NCBI RefSeq assembly: GCF_013408655.1
Contig: NZ_JACCBP010000003.1
Location: forward strand, 62,001 to 126,000
Length of the DNA stretch: 64,000 bases
DNA from: Pigmentiphaga litoralis
Lineage (GTDB): Bacteria; Pseudomonadota; Gammaproteobacteria; Burkholderiales; Burkholderiaceae_B
Direction of reading: 5' to 3'
A program made the position numbers and the translations under genes. The notes under the pieces are model-generated. The model was not told where the DNA came from, did not search any database, and worked only from the letters and a program-made list of their open reading frames with translations. Below, in pieces: positions 46,776 to 56,924 of this stretch. The stretch's first letter is position 1. Each line of letters starts with the position of its first letter.

Positions 46776-47384
46776 ATGAATCCCTTCCTTGAATCTGCCT
46801 GCGCCGGGCCGTCGGCTGATCAGTCCGCCGCGACGCCGACAACGCGTGCGGGCACGGTCGACTACGCCGTGCGTGAGTCGGCATCCCCTGAAACGTCATC
46901 GCCAGAGCCGGCGCCGGCGCAGGCCATTGCGCCGCGGCGCACACGCGCCGTCCTGCGCCGAACGCGTCACTTCGTGTTCCTTGCCGCGCTGACCGCGGGC
47001 GGACTGTCGCTGGGATCGCCTGGCGCCGCCTACGGCCTGGACGTCAATACCGCCACCGAAACGCAGCCGGAAGGCATCCGCGGCATCGGGCCCAAGACGG
47101 CGTCGCTCATCGTCAAGGAACGCCAGCAGCGCGGACAGTTCTTGTCGTTCGAAGACTTTACGCGCCGGGTCCGCGGCATCGGTCCCAAACGGGCCGAGCG
47201 GCTGGCGGCGCAGGGGCTGACGGTGGGCGCCGCGGCGCGGGTGATGCCAACCGTGTCTGCCGCCGGCACGCGTCCGCGCAGCGTGGCGGCCAGCCACCCT
47301 CGCGCCATGGCGCCAGATCCTTCCAGGATGCCGCCCGCGCTCATCGTGAATACGCCTGATGCCAGTAAGGGCAAGGGCCCGTAA
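46776..47384 (+). CDS. ComEA-like helix-hairpin-helix protein
   Basis: About 202 aa. A hydrophobic stretch FVFLAALTAGGLSLGSPGAA ends at AYG, followed by the ComEA-type DNA-binding core LDVNTAT, IRGIGPKTASLIVKERQQRG and FEDFTRRVRGIGPKRAERLA. The 75 residues ahead of the hydrophobic segment are Ala/Pro/Glu-rich and the start is uncertain; an in-frame ATG 33 codons upstream is possible. By family it binds incoming DNA in the periplasm. The position between hldD and cysM is usual in this group. Confidence 0.78.
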   Translation: MNPFLESACAGPSADQSAATPTTRAGTVDYAVRESASPETSSPEPAPAQAIAPRRTRAVLRRTRHFVFLAALTAGGLSLGSPGAAYGLDVNTATETQPEGIRGIGPKTASLIVKERQQRGQFLSFEDFTRRVRGIGPKRAERLAAQGLTVGAAARVMPTVSAAGTRPRSVAASHPRAMAPDPSRMPPALIVNTPDASKGKGP

Positions 47385-47413
47385 ACGGCCCCGCGCGGAG
47401 TTATCATCGACCT

Positions 47414-48319
47414 ATGAAATCCTATCCCACCATTGAAGACACCATCGGCAAGACGCCGTTGGTTCGCCTGCAGCGGATTCCCGGTGCGGGCAACGCGGCG
47501 CGCGGCAACATCATTCTTGGCAAGCTCGAGGGCAACAACCCCGCCGGCTCCGTGAAGGATCGTCCGGCGCTTTCCATGATCAAACGCGCGGAAGAGCGCG
47601 GCGAGATCAAGCCAGGCGACACGCTTATCGAGGCGACCAGCGGCAACACCGGCATTGCGCTGGCGCTGGTGGCGGCGATCCGCGGGTACAAGATGGTGTT
47701 GATCATGCCGGACAATCTGTCGATCGAACGCCGCGCGGCCATGACGGCCTACGGCGCCGAGCTGATCCTGACCCCGGCGGCCAGCGGCGGCATGGAATAC
47801 GCGCGTGACCTGGCCCTGTCGATGCAGACGGAAGGCAAGGGCAAGGTGCTGGACCAGTTCGCCAATCCCGACAATCCGCTGGCTCACGTCGAGACGACCG
47901 GCCCGGAAATCTGGGACGACACCGACGGCGCCGTGACGCATTTCGTCAGCGCGATGGGTACGACCGGCACGATCATGGGCGTGTCCACCTATCTGAAATC
48001 GCGCAATCCCGAGATCCAGATCGTGGGCGCGCAGCCCACCGAAGGCTCGTCGATTCCTGGCATCCGCAAGTGGCCGGAAGCGTACCTGCCGTCGATCTAC
48101 GACGGCAGCCGTGTCGACCGCGTCGAATACGTCACGCAGGCCGACGCCGAACAGATGGCGCGCCGCCTGGCCTCCGAAGAAGGCATCTTTGCCGGCATTT
48201 CTGCAGCAGGTGCCTTGGTCACGGCGCTGCGTGTGGCCGAAGAAGTCAGCAACGCAACCATCGTGTTCATCGTCTGTGATCGCGGTGACCGCTACCTGTC
48301 GACTGGCGTCTTCAACTAG
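47414..48319 (+). CDS. cysM: Cysteine synthase B
   Basis: 301 aa. PLP lysine in NNPAGSVKDRPALSMI, TSGNTGIALALVAAI, and GTTGTIMGVSTYLK. The arginine-rich substrate loop fits CysM, which uses O-acetylserine with sulfide or thiosulfate. Lies 29 nt after the ComEA-like gene. Confidence 0.95.
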   Translation: MKSYPTIEDTIGKTPLVRLQRIPGAGNAARGNIILGKLEGNNPAGSVKDRPALSMIKRAEERGEIKPGDTLIEATSGNTGIALALVAAIRGYKMVLIMPDNLSIERRAAMTAYGAELILTPAASGGMEYARDLALSMQTEGKGKVLDQFANPDNPLAHVETTGPEIWDDTDGAVTHFVSAMGTTGTIMGVSTYLKSRNPEIQIVGAQPTEGSSIPGIRKWPEAYLPSIYDGSRVDRVEYVTQADAEQMARRLASEEGIFAGISAAGALVTALRVAEEVSNATIVFIVCDRGDRYLSTGVFN

Positions 48320-48389
48320 TCGTCGGGGTCAGGAAGGCATCGTTAACGGACCGCCTGGCGTACGAGTACGGCGGCGGTCCCGGACGAGC

Positions 48390-49787
48390 TTACGGCTTCT
48401 TCTTTTCCAGTTCGGCCGCCAGATCCGCCACCGACGTGGCGTAGAAATAGCTGCGGTTGTACTGGGTGATAGCAAAGAAGTTGGGCGCGGCCACGCGGTA
48501 TTCAGTGGTGTCGGTCGGGCCGTCGTACAGGTCGATCACGCCCATCTTCCAGTCCGTCCAGGCGCCGCTCCAGGTGCCGTCGGTATTGATGATGCGGGCG
48601 CCAGCGGCGTTGAGTTGTGGCCAGGTCAGCGTGGGGACCAGGCCGCCGTCCACGAGCGGTTTCGGGTCGGCTGGCAGGCGCACCGGCAAAAACACGGGCT
48701 GCCCCGGCTTCCAGCCGTGTTCGATCAGGAAGTTGGCCACCGATGCGATTGCGTCGTCGGGGCTGGCCAGCAGGTTGATCTTGCCGTCGCCGTCGCCATC
48801 GACCGCAAAGCGGCGCTGGCTGCCCGGCATGAATTGCGGCAGGCCGATCGCGCCGGCATAGGATCCTTGCAACGACAGCGGATCCAGGCCCGATTCCTTG
48901 CATAGCACCAGGAACTGCGCGAGCTGTTCCCGGAAGAAGGGGCTGCGGTCGGTGGGGGCTTGCGGCGGGTAGTCGAAGGCGAGGGTCGACAAGGCATCCA
49001 GCACGCGGAAGTTGCCGGTGACGCGTCCGTAGAAGGTTTCAACGCCAATGATGGACACGATGATAGAGGCCGGCACGCCGTATTTGGCTTCGGTGCGCGC
49101 CAGCATCGGACCATGCTTGGCCCAGAAGTCGACGCCTTCCTTGATGCGGCGCGGCTCGACGAAGCGGGTGCGATAGCGCGGCCAGCTGCGTACCGACGGC
49201 GTGGCGGCGGGCAGCACGAGCTTGGCCACGGTGGCCGAAAAGCGGGCCTGCTTCAGGATCGCGGCTACGTCGGCCGGATCCAGCCCGCGCTGCGCCATGT
49301 CGGCGGCGAACGCGGCCTTGGCATTGCCTTCGTTGGGCGATGGCGCAACCTCGACGGCTGGCGCCGGGGGGGTAGACGCCGACGGGGCCGACGGGGCCGA
49401 CGGGGCCGATGAGGCGGATGGCGTGACTGCGACCGGCAGCGAGGTCGCGCCGCCCGACGTTGCCGTGCCCGCAGTGCCGACACCGTCAGCGGAACCATAA
49501 GCCGTCGAACCCGCCGCAGTGCCGCCCGAGGCAGTGCTGCCTGCTGCAGTGCCGCCCGAAATCGCCGCACCGTTGCCAGCCGTGCCGGGCCCCGGCGATC
49601 CCGTCGCCGTGCCCGGCGCGCCGCCCGCGGCGACTACCGTGCCCCCGCCCGCAGGCGTCGACATCATGTCGCCCGCGGCCGGCTCGGTGGACGCGCAGCC
49701 CGCCAGCACGCCGGCGGTCAGGCAAAGGACCCAGGCGGTTCGGGACGGGAGAAGGGCAGGGCGGTAGAGTCGATCGGAGAAAGGCAC
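48390..49787 (-). CDS. mltB: Membrane-bound lytic murein transglycosylase B
   Basis: 465 aa lipoprotein: LTAGVLAGCAS gives the lipobox. A low-complexity linker (about 35-150) rich in Gly, Thr, Ser, Ala and Pro has repeats such as GGTAAGST and SAPSAPSAPSAS. The SltB domain (about 165-460) has catalytic Glu in IIGVETFYGRVTG and the GAIGLPQFMPGSQ motif. It cleaves peptidoglycan to 1,6-anhydro products. Starts at GTG. The linker is much longer than usual for the family. Confidence 0.93.
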   Translation of the reverse strand: MPFSDRLYRPALLPSRTAWVLCLTAGVLAGCASTEPAAGDMMSTPAGGGTVVAAGGAPGTATGSPGPGTAGNGAAISGGTAAGSTASGGTAAGSTAYGSADGVGTAGTATSGGATSLPVAVTPSASSAPSAPSAPSASTPPAPAVEVAPSPNEGNAKAAFAADMAQRGLDPADVAAILKQARFSATVAKLVLPAATPSVRSWPRYRTRFVEPRRIKEGVDFWAKHGPMLARTEAKYGVPASIIVSIIGVETFYGRVTGNFRVLDALSTLAFDYPPQAPTDRSPFFREQLAQFLVLCKESGLDPLSLQGSYAGAIGLPQFMPGSQRRFAVDGDGDGKINLLASPDDAIASVANFLIEHGWKPGQPVFLPVRLPADPKPLVDGGLVPTLTWPQLNAAGARIINTDGTWSGAWTDWKMGVIDLYDGPTDTTEYRVAAPNFFAITQYNRSYFYATSVADLAAELEKKKP

Positions 49788-49874
49788 GCGTAATTACCCG
49801 GTTGGCTGAAGCAAGGAAAACGAGGATGCTGCACGGTGTCAGCCACGGTTGCAAGTCGGAGACCCTTTTCACGC

Positions 49875-50798
49875 ATGGCCACGCTGTTTTTTACCCACCC
49901 CGAATGCCGCTTGCACGAAATGGGCGAATGGCACCCCGAAACGCCGCTACGCCTGGACGCCATCACGGATCAGCTGCTTGCGTCCGGCGTGCTGCCCTAT
50001 CTGGACGAACGCGAAGCACCCGCCGCGCCCCAAGAGGCGTTGTTGCGTGTGCACACACCTGCTTACCTGGCCGAACTCGCCCGCCGCTCGCCGGCCGAAG
50101 GCTATGCCGAGATCGATCCCGATACCTCATTGAACCCGCACACCCACGCCGCGGCGCTGCATGCGGCCGGCGCGGGCATTGCCGCGGTCGATGCGGTCAT
50201 GGCGGGCGAATCGGATACTGCCTTCTGCTCGGTGCGTCCGCCGGGGCACCATGCGTGTCCGGACCGGGCCATGGGCTTTTGTTTCCTGAGCAATATCGCC
50301 GTGGCCGCCCGCCATGCGCTGGACCATCATGGTCTGGAGCGGGTGGCCGTGATCGACTTTGACGTGCACCACGGCAACGGGACCGAGGCCGCGCTGAGCA
50401 ACGATCCGCGCATCCTGATGTGTGGCTTCTTCCAGCATCCCTTCTATCCGCATAGCGGGGCCGACCATCCGGCGCCGAACATGCTGAACCAGCCCGTCCC
50501 GGCCTACACGACCGGCGGGGCGATCCGCGACCTGGTGGAAACCGTCTGGCTGCCGCGCCTGCATGCCTTCAAGCCGCAACTGATCCTGATTTCCGCCGGG
50601 TTCGATGCGCACCGCGAAGACGATCTGGGCCAGATGGGCCTGGTGGAAGCGGACTTTGCGTGGATGACGACGCAGATGGTGGCCGTGGCGCAGGCGCACG
50701 CCCAGGGCCGCGTCGTCAGCAGCCTGGAAGGCGGCTACAACCTGTCGGCGCTAGGCCGCAGTGTGACCGCGCACATCAAGGCGCTGGCGGGCATCTGA
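49875..50798 (+). CDS. Histone deacetylase family protein (acetylpolyamine amidohydrolase-like)
   Basis: 307 aa. RPPGHHACPDRAMGFC, zinc ligands in DFDVHHGNGTEAA and ISAGFDAH, and SLEGGYNLSALG. Bacterial class II members act on acetylated polyamines or other acyl-amines. ATG giving MATLFFTHPE chosen. It is divergent from mltB with an 87-nt gap. Confidence 0.93.
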   Translation: MATLFFTHPECRLHEMGEWHPETPLRLDAITDQLLASGVLPYLDEREAPAAPQEALLRVHTPAYLAELARRSPAEGYAEIDPDTSLNPHTHAAALHAAGAGIAAVDAVMAGESDTAFCSVRPPGHHACPDRAMGFCFLSNIAVAARHALDHHGLERVAVIDFDVHHGNGTEAALSNDPRILMCGFFQHPFYPHSGADHPAPNMLNQPVPAYTTGGAIRDLVETVWLPRLHAFKPQLILISAGFDAHREDDLGQMGLVEADFAWMTTQMVAVAQAHAQGRVVSSLEGGYNLSALGRSVTAHIKALAGI

Positions 50799-50962
50799 TC
50801 CGTTCGGCGGACCCGCGCGGCCAGGATGCCGACCCTTCTGCCGGGCCGTATCCCCCCTTCAGGATCGTCCTGGCAAATGGCGGCATAATAAAGGGCTGAT
50901 AAAGATTCCTTTGGTAATCCCCCGGGCAGTTGCAGCCGGGGCCCAACTCGAGAGGCCGCTTC

Positions 50963-51712
50963 ATGAAGGTGCTGGTGCCAGTCAAGCGTGTGGTTGACTA
51001 CAACGTCAAGGTACGCGTCAAGTCCGATCAATCGGGCGTGGACATCGCGAACGTCAAGATGTCGATGAACCCGTTCGACGAGATCGCCGTCGAAGAGGCC
51101 ACGCGCCTCAAGGAAAAAGGCGTGGCGACCGAAGTCGTGGCCGTGTCTTGCGGCGTGACGCAAAGCCAGGAAACGCTGCGGACGGCGATGGCCATCGGCG
51201 CCGACCGCGCGATCCTGGTCGAATCCACCGTCGAACTGCAGCCGCTGGCCGTGGCCAAGCTGCTCAAGGCGCTGGTCGACAAGGAACAGCCGCAGCTGGT
51301 GATCCTGGGCAAGCAGGCGATCGACGACGATTCGAACCAGACCGGCCAGATGCTGGCCGCGCTGCTGGGCTGGCCGCAAGCCACGTTCGCCAGCAAGGTC
51401 GAAGTCGCCGACGGCAAGGCCACGGTCACCCGCGAAGTCGACGGCGGCCTGGAAACCTTGTCATTGACGCTGCCGGCCGTGGTCACGACCGACCTGCGCC
51501 TGAATGAGCCGCGTTATGTCACGCTGCCCAACATCATGAAGGCCAAGAAGAAGCCGCTGGAAACCGTCAAGCCGGAAGACCTGGGCGTGGACGTGGCGCC
51601 GCGCCTGAAGACACTCAAGGTGTCCGAGCCGCCTGCGCGCCAGGCCGGTGTCAAGGTGGCCGACGTCGCGACGTTGGTCGACAAGCTCAAGAACGAAGCC
51701 AAGGTGGTATGA
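50963..51712 (+). CDS. etfB: Electron transfer flavoprotein beta subunit
   Basis: 249 aa, starting [22 protein letters not shown]-binding segment and [17 protein letters not shown] are typical. With EtfA it carries electrons from acyl-CoA dehydrogenases to the ubiquinone pool. AGAGG ribosome site. It precedes etfA with 4-nt or 5-nt spacing. Confidence 0.96.
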   Translation: MKVLVPVKRVVDYNVKVRVKSDQSGVDIANVKMSMNPFDEIAVEEATRLKEKGVATEVVAVSCGVTQSQETLRTAMAIGADRAILVESTVELQPLAVAKLLKALVDKEQPQLVILGKQAIDDDSNQTGQMLAALLGWPQATFASKVEVADGKATVTREVDGGLETLSLTLPAVVTTDLRLNEPRYVTLPNIMKAKKKPLETVKPEDLGVDVAPRLKTLKVSEPPARQAGVKVADVATLVDKLKNEAKVV

Positions 51713-51717
51713 CAATC

Positions 51718-52653
51718 ATGACAACGCTCGTCATTGCAGAACACGATAACGCCAGCCTCAAGCCCGCCACGCTGAACGCCGTCACGGCCGCCGCGAAGAT
51801 TGGCGGCGACATCCATGTGCTGATTGCCGGTTCCGGCGCGCAAGCCGCGGCCGACGCCGCTGCGCAAGTGGCCGGTGTGACCAAGGTCCTGCTGGCTGAC
51901 GCCCCCGCGTTTGCCGAAGGCCTGGCCGAAAACGTGGCCGAGCAGGTGCTGGCCGTGGCCGGTGGCAACCAGTACAGCCACCTGCTGTTCACCGCCACGG
52001 CCTACGGCAAGAACATTGCCCCGCGCGTGGCGGCCAAGCTGGATGTGGCCCAGGTGTCCGACATCATTGCCGTCGAATCGCCTGATACCTTCCAGCGACC
52101 GATCTACGCCGGCAACGCGATCGCCACGGTGCAGTCGGCCGACCCGGTCAAGGTCATTACCGTCCGGACCACCGCGTTCGACGGCGCTGCCGCCACGGGC
52201 GGGTCGGGCACGGTCGAAACCCTGTCGGCCGTGGGCGATGCCGGCAAGGCCGCCTTTGTCGGCCGCGAAGTCGCAAAAAGCGATCGTCCGGAACTGACCG
52301 CCGCCAAGGCCGTGGTCTCGGGTGGCCGCGGCATGGGCAACGCCGACAACTTCAAGCTGCTCGAGCCGCTGGCCGACAAGCTGGGCGCCGCCATGGGCGC
52401 ATCGCGCGCCGCGGTGGACGCAGGCTACGCGCCGAACGACTGGCAGGTCGGCCAGACCGGCAAGATCGTTGCGCCGCAGCTGTATGTTGCCATCGGCATT
52501 TCGGGCGCCATCCAGCACCTGGCCGGCATGAAGGATTCCAAGGTGATCGTGGCGATCAACAAGGATGCCGAAGCGCCGATCTTTGGCGTGGCCGACTACG
52601 GTCTGGTGGCTGACCTGTTCACGGCGGTGCCGGAACTGGTCCAGGCGCTGTAA
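51718..52653 (+). CDS. etfA: Electron transfer flavoprotein alpha subunit
   Basis: 311 aa. [14 protein letters not shown] start; C-terminal FAD site [34 protein letters not shown] and [18 protein letters not shown]. An ATG three codons upstream overlaps the etfB stop and could be used. It is followed by an acyl-CoA dehydrogenase gene that would donate its electrons. Confidence 0.96.
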   Translation: MTTLVIAEHDNASLKPATLNAVTAAAKIGGDIHVLIAGSGAQAAADAAAQVAGVTKVLLADAPAFAEGLAENVAEQVLAVAGGNQYSHLLFTATAYGKNIAPRVAAKLDVAQVSDIIAVESPDTFQRPIYAGNAIATVQSADPVKVITVRTTAFDGAAATGGSGTVETLSAVGDAGKAAFVGREVAKSDRPELTAAKAVVSGGRGMGNADNFKLLEPLADKLGAAMGASRAAVDAGYAPNDWQVGQTGKIVAPQLYVAIGISGAIQHLAGMKDSKVIVAINKDAEAPIFGVADYGLVADLFTAVPELVQAL

Positions 52654-52779
52654 TCGTCGCAGGGCAATCCGGGCAACCGGACTGCCAGCACCCCGCAGTC
52701 CCCGCCGCCGGCCCCCTTCATGGGCCGGCGTGTTTGTTTTCAGCGCGCTGTTTCACCCCCTGCCGGGCGGAGGATACCC

Positions 52780-54606
52780 ATGGCTTTTGTCGCACCCCTA
52801 CGAGACATCCGCTTTGTTCTCAATGAGCTTGCGGGGCTGGACAAGGTACGGCAGCTGCCCGGCGGCGACGATATCGCGCCCGAGATCGTCGATGCCGTCC
52901 TTGAAGAAAACGCGCGGCTGCTGCAGGACGCGGTCGCGCCGCTGAATCATGCCGCCGACCGCCAGCCCGCCACGCTGGCCGATGGCGTGGTCACCACATC
53001 CCCCGGTTTCAAGGCCGCCTTTCGCGAGTTCGTGACCGGCGGCTGGCAGGGGCTGTCCCATCCCACGGAATTCGGCGGGCAGGGCCTGCCCAAGCTGCTG
53101 GCGACCCCCTGCGTCGAAAACCTGAACGCGGCCAGCCTGTCGTTCGGCCTGTGCCCGCTGCTGACCGATGGCGCGATCGAAGTGCTGCTGACGGCGGGTA
53201 CGCCCGCACAGCGCGCCCTGTACGTGCCCAAGCTGGTGGACGGCACGTGGACCGGCACCATGAACCTGACGGAGCCGCAGGCCGGATCCGATCTGTCGCA
53301 GGTGCGCACGCGGGCCGTGCCCCAGGGCGACGGCACCTATCGCCTGTTCGGGCAAAAAATCTACATCACGTATGGCGAGCATGACCTGGCCGAGAACATC
53401 GTGCACATGGTCCTGGCGCGCCTGCCGGACGCGCCGGAAGGCGTAAAGGGCATCTCGCTGTTCATGGTGCCCAAGTTCCTGGTCAATGACGACGGTTCGC
53501 TGGGCGCGCGCAACGACGTGTGGTGCGCATCGCTCGAACACAAGCTGGGCATCAAGGCCAGCCCGACGGCCGTGCTGCTGTACGGTGACAACCAGGGCGA
53601 CGTGGGCGCCGGCGCCCTTGGCACCCTGATCGGGACGGAACATCGCGGCCTGGAAACCATGTTCATCATGATGAACGCGGCGCGATTTGCGGTAGGCGTG
53701 CAGGGCGTGGCGATTGCCGAGCGCGCCATGCAGCAGGCCGTGGCCTACGCACGCGACCGGGTGCAAAGCCGCGCAGTGGAAGGGTCCGCCGGCCCGGTCG
53801 CGATCGTGCATCACCCCGACGTGCGCCGCAACCTGATGACGATGCGGGCGCTGACGCAGGCGTCGCGCGCCGTGGCCTATGTGGCCGCGGGCGCATTCGA
53901 TTTTGCGCATCGTCATCCGGATGCCGACGTGCGCCAGAAGAACCAGGCCTTTCACGAGTACATGGTGCCGATCGTGAAGGGCTTTGCCACCGAGATGGCC
54001 AACGAGGTCACGTCGGTGGGCGTGCAGGTGCACGGCGGCATGGGTTTCATCGAAGAGACGGGCGCCGCGCAGCACTATCGAGACGCCCGCATCCTGGCGA
54101 TCTATGAAGGCACCACCGCCATCCAGGCCAATGACCTGGTCGGCCGCAAGACGGCGCGCGACCAGGGCGCGGTGGCCCGCGGGGTGATCGCCGCCATGCG
54201 CGAGACCCATGACGCCTTGCTGTCGACGCCGGCCACCTCGGTCGCCGGCGCCGGCCTGGCCGACCTGAGCGATATCGCCCACTTCCTTGCCACCGGCATT
54301 GCCGATCTGGAAGCCTGCGTGGACTACGTGGTCGCGCAGACCAAGGCGCAGCCGCGCGAAGTGCATGCCGGCAGCGTGCCCTACCTGATGCTGTCCGGCT
54401 ATGTGCATGGCGGCTGGCAGATGGCGCGTGCCGCCGCGGTCTGCCGCGACCGCATGGCCGCCGGGGATCTGGAACCCTTCCTTACCGGCAAGCTGGCGAC
54501 GGCCCGCTTCTATTGCTCTAACATCCTGCCTCGCGCCAGTGCTCTTCGCACGGCGATTCTTGACGGCAGCGCCGATGTGCTCGCCCTCGACCCGGACCAA
54601 TTCTGA
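52780..54606 (+). CDS. Acyl-CoA dehydrogenase, long (C-terminal extended) type
   Basis: 608 aa. An N-terminal DUF-type extension (MAFVAPLRDIRFVLNELAGL) precedes the usual domains: MNLTEPQAGSDLSQV for flavin binding, EHKLGIKASPTAVL, and IYEGTTAIQANDLVGRK at the C-domain. A further C-terminal helical domain (about 470-600) gives the length typical of the DmdC/AcdB-like group. Substrate unknown; could be a methylthio- or branched acyl-CoA. Strong GGAGGA ribosome site. Paired with etfBA. Confidence 0.92.
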   Translation: MAFVAPLRDIRFVLNELAGLDKVRQLPGGDDIAPEIVDAVLEENARLLQDAVAPLNHAADRQPATLADGVVTTSPGFKAAFREFVTGGWQGLSHPTEFGGQGLPKLLATPCVENLNAASLSFGLCPLLTDGAIEVLLTAGTPAQRALYVPKLVDGTWTGTMNLTEPQAGSDLSQVRTRAVPQGDGTYRLFGQKIYITYGEHDLAENIVHMVLARLPDAPEGVKGISLFMVPKFLVNDDGSLGARNDVWCASLEHKLGIKASPTAVLLYGDNQGDVGAGALGTLIGTEHRGLETMFIMMNAARFAVGVQGVAIAERAMQQAVAYARDRVQSRAVEGSAGPVAIVHHPDVRRNLMTMRALTQASRAVAYVAAGAFDFAHRHPDADVRQKNQAFHEYMVPIVKGFATEMANEVTSVGVQVHGGMGFIEETGAAQHYRDARILAIYEGTTAIQANDLVGRKTARDQGAVARGVIAAMRETHDALLSTPATSVAGAGLADLSDIAHFLATGIADLEACVDYVVAQTKAQPREVHAGSVPYLMLSGYVHGGWQMARAAAVCRDRMAAGDLEPFLTGKLATARFYCSNILPRASALRTAILDGSADVLALDPDQF

Positions 54607-54608
54607 TC

Positions 54609-55001
54609 ATGCAACCCACCATCTATCACAACCCGGCTTGCGGCACGTCGCGGGCCACGCTCGCGCTGCTGGAATCGTTGGGCTACGAGCCGACTGTTAT
54701 CGAGTACCTGAAGACGCCGCCGTCGCGCGACACCCTGGCCGGGCTGGCTCGACAGGCCGGTGTGGACGTCCGTGACCTGGTCCGCCAGAAAGAGTCGTTG
54801 TATGTCGAAATGGGCCTGAATGATCCGGCGGTGACCGACGAACAGTTGCTGGATGCCATGGTGGACAATCCCATCCTGATCAATCGCCCGATCGTATCGA
54901 CCAAGCTGGGCGTGCGCCTGTGCCGCCCGTCCGAACTCGTGCGCGAGATCCTGCCCCCGCCGGAAGAGACGCCCGTCAACACGATCCACACGGAAGGCTG
55001 A
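54609..55001 (+). CDS. arsC: ArsC-family arsenate reductase (glutaredoxin type)
   Basis: 130 aa. Catalytic Cys11 in IYHNPACGTSRATL, and the distal INRPIVSTKLGVRLCRP arginines that bind arsenate. Thioredoxin-like fold. It reduces arsenate with glutathione and glutaredoxin, or may belong to the related YffB-like branch. No ars operon is nearby. It begins 3 nt after the acyl-CoA dehydrogenase stop, so it is probably co-transcribed. Confidence 0.88.
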   Translation: MQPTIYHNPACGTSRATLALLESLGYEPTVIEYLKTPPSRDTLAGLARQAGVDVRDLVRQKESLYVEMGLNDPAVTDEQLLDAMVDNPILINRPIVSTKLGVRLCRPSELVREILPPPEETPVNTIHTEG

Positions 55002-55078
55002 CCGCCCGCCTTCGCACCGCCCGCCTTCATCCTGCTGTCACGCAGCGCGCCCACACTCCCGAGACTTCATTTTCGGGA

Positions 55079-56911
55079 ATGGCCATGGCCGACTCCACTG
55101 CTTTGTCACGCCGTCGTTTCTTCCGGCGTGTGGCCGCTGGCACCGCCTCGGTGTCGGCCACGCTCGGTCTGGCTGCCTGTGGGGGCGGCGACGACGCCGA
55201 TCCCGCCGTCGGCTTCACGCATGGGGTGGCCAGCGGCGACCCGCTGTCCAGCCGCCTGGTGATCTGGACCCGCGCCGTGCCCGAAGGCAATGGCGACGGC
55301 GACGTGACGGTCGACTGGCAGGTTGCGACCGATGACGCCTTTGCCACTGTCGTCAAGTCCGGATCGGCCACCACCAACGCATCGCGTGACTTTACCGTCA
55401 AGGTCGATGTGGATGGCCTGTCGCCTGCCACCGTCTACCGCTACCGCTTCCGCAAGGGCAACCGTACGTCGCCAACCGGCAAGGGCAAGACGCTGCCCGT
55501 AGGCAAGGTCGATGCCGTCCGCCTGGCCGTGCTGTCGTGTTCCAACTACCCGGCCGGTTACTTCCATGTGTATGCCGAAGTCGCCAAACGCACGGACCTG
55601 GACGCGGCCATCCACCTGGGCGACTACATCTACGAATACGCCAGCACGGGTTATGCTTCGGAAAAGGCCGCCGCCCTGGGCCGCGTATCGGACCCGGCCA
55701 ACGAGATCGTGGCGCTGGCCGACTACCGCCGTCGCTATGCGCAATACCGCAGCGATCCGGACCTGCAGAAAGCCCATGCCGCCATGGCCTTCATCACCGT
55801 GTGGGATGATCACGAAATCGCCAACGACACGTGGACCGACGGCGCCGAAAACCACCAGCCTGCCACGGAAGGCGACTTCGCACTGCGCAAGGCTGCGGCC
55901 ATGCGGGCGTACCACGAGTGGCTGCCCACCCGCGAACAAAGCCCGCTCAACAAGATCTACCGCAGCTTCGACTTTGGCGAGCTGTTGTCCTTGCACATGC
56001 TGGACACCCGCGTGATCGCCCGGAACAAGCAGCTCGACTACAGCACCTACTTTCCGGCCTTGCTGGGCAATCCCGATCCCGTGGCGGGCGTGCAGGCTTT
56101 TCTGGCGCAGTTTGCCGGTGATGTGTCCAAGTCCGATCGCCAGTTGCTGGGCACGGAGCAGACCACGTGGCTGCAGCAGCGCATGGCGGCGTCCAAAGCC
56201 ACCTGGCAGGTGCTCGGCCAGCAGGTGCTGATGGGCGCGGTGCAGATTCCGTTGCCGGTGTTGCTGGGGCTGCTGCAAGGCGCCGGGCAACTCGGCAACG
56301 TGCAGATCCCGGCTGCCATCAAGCTGGACCCCGCCGCCTATCTGACCCTGCTGGGCCGGCAGGCCGCCGGCGATCCGACCCTGACCGCCGCGCAAAAGGC
56401 CTTGCTGTCTTTGCCGTCGATTCCGTACAACCTGGATTCGTGGGACGGCTACTGGGCCGCGCGCGAAACGGTGTACGAGATCGCGCGTGCGCTGGACAAG
56501 AACCTGGTGGTGCTGGCGGGCGACACGCACAACGCGTGGTCCAGCGACTTGCGCGTGGGCGCGGGCAGCTTTGCCGGAACGGCGGTGGGGGTGGAGTTTG
56601 CCACGTCATCTGTCACGTCGCCGGGCTTCGAGGAATACCTGGGCGCCGGCTTTCCGGCTGACCAGCTGGCCTTTGCGTTGACGTCGTTGGCCAACCTGAA
56701 CACCCTGGGCGCAGGCGCCCGGCTGGCCGGGTCGCTCAAGTACGCCGAAACCGCGAAGCGCGGCTATCTGGTCATGACAGTAACCGCCACCGAAGCGCGA
56801 TCCGACTGGTACGTGGTGGACACGGTGCAGGTCAAGACCTACCAGGCGTCCTTGAACAAAAGCCTGCGCGCCTTGCCCGGAGCGGCGAACCGCAAGCTGG
56901 TCGCGGTCTAG
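55079..56911 (+). CDS. PhoD-like alkaline phosphatase
   Basis: 610 aa, exported. A twin-arginine-type signal SRRRFFRRVAAG is followed by SVSATLGLAACGGG, which also fits a lipobox, so it may be a Tat-exported lipoprotein. The mature part has the N-terminal PhoD fibronectin-like domain (FTHGVASGDPLSSRLVIWTR) and metal ligands in VLSCSNY, HLGDYIYEY, WDDHEIANDTW and AGDTHNAWS. It releases phosphate from mono- or diesters. ATG at 55085 is an alternative start. Confidence 0.92.
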   Translation: MAMADSTALSRRRFFRRVAAGTASVSATLGLAACGGGDDADPAVGFTHGVASGDPLSSRLVIWTRAVPEGNGDGDVTVDWQVATDDAFATVVKSGSATTNASRDFTVKVDVDGLSPATVYRYRFRKGNRTSPTGKGKTLPVGKVDAVRLAVLSCSNYPAGYFHVYAEVAKRTDLDAAIHLGDYIYEYASTGYASEKAAALGRVSDPANEIVALADYRRRYAQYRSDPDLQKAHAAMAFITVWDDHEIANDTWTDGAENHQPATEGDFALRKAAAMRAYHEWLPTREQSPLNKIYRSFDFGELLSLHMLDTRVIARNKQLDYSTYFPALLGNPDPVAGVQAFLAQFAGDVSKSDRQLLGTEQTTWLQQRMAASKATWQVLGQQVLMGAVQIPLPVLLGLLQGAGQLGNVQIPAAIKLDPAAYLTLLGRQAAGDPTLTAAQKALLSLPSIPYNLDSWDGYWAARETVYEIARALDKNLVVLAGDTHNAWSSDLRVGAGSFAGTAVGVEFATSSVTSPGFEEYLGAGFPADQLAFALTSLANLNTLGAGARLAGSLKYAETAKRGYLVMTVTATEARSDWYVVDTVQVKTYQASLNKSLRALPGAANRKLVAV

Positions 56912-56924
56912 CGCATACCGCGGT

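Noticed and set aside
52798..54600. 600-codon minus-strand frame opposite the acyl-CoA dehydrogenase
   Set aside because: Exact antisense shadow of a well-supported gene; composition is typical of GC-rich shadows.
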